A stretch of DNA of 64,000 bases from Bacteroidota bacterium. GTDB lineage: Bacteria; Bacteroidota; Bacteroidia; AKYH767-A; OLB10. This document shows, in pieces, positions 62,275-64,000 of this stretch. The notes under the pieces were generated by a model that had not been told where the DNA came from, ran no database searches, and saw only the letters and a list, made by a program, of their open reading frames with translations. The stretch is from positions 1 through 64,000 of the forward strand of contig JADJMG010000001.1 in assembly GCA_016709725.1 (NCBI GenBank), written 5' to 3'. Both the position numbers and the translations under genes were made by a program. Every line of letters begins with the position of its first letter. Within the stretch, counting starts at the first letter, position 1.

Positions 62275-63276
62275 CTATAAAACTATACCAAATAACATGG
62301 CTCTTTTCAAATATATTTTGGTACCCGCTTCCACCATGGCTCCGGGCTGTAGCTGATTCATCTTGTACAATTTTGAAAGCTTGACACCATACAACTGGGA
62401 TATATCGTGCATCGTTTCTCCCTCTTGAAGGACATGTGTAAAGGTGGTTGATTTGTTCTTCTTGGCTTTTATAAAAACTTTATTGCCAACTTCTAAAATA
62501 TCATTTTTATCCGCATCATTAAATTCTAATACTTGCCAAAGTTCAATGCCATGATCACTCGAAATTTTGGTCCAGGTGTCGCCCTCACGGGCGTAGACAA
62601 AAGGGACGCCATTCACGGTTTTAGTATCGATGGAAGAAGTTTTTGGGTCGGCACTCGATTTTACGGTCTTGATCTCCGTTTTCTTTGGGATTGACTTTGT
62701 TGGCGTTTCCCCTTTCTCCGCGGTGATTGGAACTTTAACACCTTGAACATCGAACTCACTTAAATTATATTTTTCAATGAGTCCAATTATTTTGCTTGCG
62801 TAACTTGGATTCGTTGCGTACCCCGCTTTTTTCAGTCCATGGGACCATCCTTTATAATCGGTAATTTCCAATTCAAATAAAGAATGGTAACGTTCGCGAC
62901 TGCGTAAAAAATCGCTGTGATCATCGTACGACTGCGTTACATTTTCATATTTCCGAAAACACTCATTCGGAGCATCATCATCCTTGTGATAGGTATCACC
63001 ACTCCACTCTTTATGACACTTAATTCCAAAATGATTATTAGCACCTTTGGCCAATGGGCTATTGCCATAATCGGATTCGTACATTCCTTGTGCGAGGGTA
63101 ATGCTAGACGGGACGCCGGTTTTCATCATGTCAGAAATTGCAGCGTCTTTAAACATTTCAATATACATTTCGGGCGTAATTCGACCGGTATCACTTCGCA
63201 AATGAGGTTGCGCATGGACAATTACCGCTCCACCAAAGAAGATACAAACGAGACTAAATAAGATTATTTTTTTCAC
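62275..63276 (-). CDS. Exported N-acetylglucosaminidase with two LysM domains
   Basis: A peptidoglycan hydrolase of the FlgJ/GH73 family. GTG start at 63276 gives a clean signal peptide (KKIILFSLVCIFFGGAVIVHAQ). The glucosaminidase domain (residues about 35-180) has SITLAQGMYESDYGNSPLAKGANNHFGIKCHKEWSG with the catalytic Glu in YESDYG, and YDDHSDFLRSRERYHSLF and GLKKAGYATNPSYASKI. Two LysM domains (about 218-270 and 277-325) bind peptidoglycan. Length is 333 residues. Upstream in-frame codons lack similarity, and the -7 box just before the GTG supports this start. Role: cell-wall remodelling. Confidence 0.9.
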   Translation of the reverse strand: MKKIILFSLVCIFFGGAVIVHAQPHLRSDTGRITPEMYIEMFKDAAISDMMKTGVPSSITLAQGMYESDYGNSPLAKGANNHFGIKCHKEWSGDTYHKDDDAPNECFRKYENVTQSYDDHSDFLRSRERYHSLFELEITDYKGWSHGLKKAGYATNPSYASKIIGLIEKYNLSEFDVQGVKVPITAEKGETPTKSIPKKTEIKTVKSSADPKTSSIDTKTVNGVPFVYAREGDTWTKISSDHGIELWQVLEFNDADKNDILEVGNKVFIKAKKNKSTTFTHVLQEGETMHDISQLYGVKLSKLYKMNQLQPGAMVEAGTKIYLKRAMLFGIVL

Positions 63277-63280
63277 GTTA

Positions 63281-63288
63281 CAAAGGTA
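63281..63288 (-). promoter_or_regulatory. -7 box of the LysM glucosaminidase gene, leaderless spacing
   Basis: Reads TACCTTTG on the minus strand and ends four bases before the GTG at 63276. Confidence 0.5.
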
Positions 63289-63343
63289 ACGAGATTGCGC
63301 GCTGATTATTCTTCTACATTTCACAGCTATTAACAATAAAATG

Positions 63344-64000
63344 TTAATGATCGAAATATTGCAATCCGCCGCTATGGACTACCATGATTTTCGCAGATTT
63401 CGGAAAGTAATTTTGTTGCAATAAATGCTGAACTGCATAAAACAATCTACCTGTGTAGATGGGTTCAATTGCTATTTTTTGATTTTCGTTCCATTTTCCA
63501 ACAAAATCCTCTAAAAAAGTACTTTTTCTCGCATAACCACCAAATGTAAAGTCAGCGTTCAAGACGATAGAATCATTGACTTTCGCCTCACCACTTTGGA
63601 AAATATATTCTTCTTGTCGAGCTTCTAGCACCTTTATACCAATAATATTTTGATGCTTTTCAACTTGACGAGCGAGCCCTTTCAAGGTGGCTCCTGTGCC
63701 AACTGCCAATAAAATATGGGTATACTCGGCCGGAATAAATTGAGCAATTTGCTTACATCCTTCCACCCCAAGTTGATTACTACCTCCCTCTGGTATAAAA
63801 TTAAAATTCTTGTATTTCGGAAAAGACGAACATGGATGATCATACGCCCTCATTTCCCTGTACTTTTCTCTGGAAACATAAACTATTTCCATACCATTCA
63901 TCATCGCTTGTTGGATGGTATGAGTTGGCTCATCCAGTGCGTCACCACGAATGATTCCCACCGTGGGGATCGAAAGATCTTTTCCTACATGAGCTAAGGC
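63344..64000 (-). CDS. PLP-dependent ACC deaminase/D-cysteine desulfhydrase family protein (partial, runs off right edge)
   Basis: The frame is open to the window edge, so the N-terminal part with the PLP-binding lysine is missing. The visible 218 residues include GIIRGDALDEPTHTIQQA, FIPEGGSNQLGVEGCKQIAQFI, ILLAVGTGATLKGLARQV (phosphate-binding loop) and the closing KIMVVHSGGLQYFDH. These match the 1-aminocyclopropane-1-carboxylate deaminase / D-cysteine desulfhydrase group, which breaks C-S or C-N bonds to give ammonia and a keto acid. The substrate cannot be decided from this part. It lies 68 bases upstream of the LysM gene. Confidence 0.85.
   Translation of the reverse strand, partial: ALAHVGKDLSIPTVGIIRGDALDEPTHTIQQAMMNGMEIVYVSREKYREMRAYDHPCSSFPKYKNFNFIPEGGSNQLGVEGCKQIAQFIPAEYTHILLAVGTGATLKGLARQVEKHQNIIGIKVLEARQEEYIFQSGEAKVNDSIVLNADFTFGGYARKSTFLEDFVGKWNENQKIAIEPIYTGRLFYAVQHLLQQNYFPKSAKIMVVHSGGLQYFDH

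Overview
The window looks like chromosome of an unclassified member of the Bacteroidota. The evidence is several secreted proteins ending in type IX secretion (T9SS) sorting domains, a GldA-type ABC ATPase, recurrent TAnnTTTG (-7) promoter boxes with little sign of Shine-Dalgarno sequences, AT-rich DNA, and the arrangement miaB / sigma-54 AAA+ regulator / lptE / coiled acidic protein / secG followed by groES-groEL. No plasmid, phage, insertion sequence, CRISPR or rRNA was seen.

Layout. 0-3.7 kb: a truncated and a heavily frameshifted T9SS surface protein sharing a 486-bp duplicated segment. 3.9-11.5 kb: miaB, regulator, lptE, secG and groESL. 12-19.9 kb: murF, a Wzc/Wza-like polysaccharide export pair, an acyl-CoA dehydrogenase, anmK and a broken DUF2461 gene. 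19.9-30.7 kb: a T9SS protein, metK, divergent gldA/rsgA, dtd, a MazG-like pyrophosphohydrolase, a Crp/Fnr regulator with two small membrane proteins, a CorC/HlyC-type protein and thyA. 31-35.8 kb: a CotH-type kinase fused to a lamin-tail domain and T9SS signal, convergent with DUF2490, DUF4956, VTC-type polyphosphate polymerase and a lipoprotein gene; this is the most interesting functional module. 36-42.3 kb: folA, tig-clpP-clpX, tRNA-Leu, a flavin reductase-like protein, and a histone-H1-like/SWIB fusion. 42.4-48.5 kb: an oligopeptide ABC permease, GNAT, PaiB-like, LRR protein, ribF, atpD and atpC. 48.7-64 kb: a 1,718-residue repeat adhesin with a gliding-type C-terminus, a YitT-family protein, two tandem paralogous ~1,120-residue T9SS proteins, a LysM glucosaminidase and the C-terminal part of a PLP-dependent deaminase that runs off the right edge.

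A pervasive feature is single-base frameshifts in otherwise well conserved genes, including ones expected to be essential (atpD, murF, thyA). Most are one missing base, very often AAAAAA reduced to AAAAA on the + strand. They are best read as residual long-read consensus errors, although true decay is likely for the DUF2461 gene and possibly for the first LRR gene. Coordinates for these genes span both reading-frame segments.

Several genes (anmK, rsgA, dtd, the LysM glucosaminidase, less clearly murF) have a -7 box ending exactly four bases before the start codon, which predicts leaderless mRNAs.
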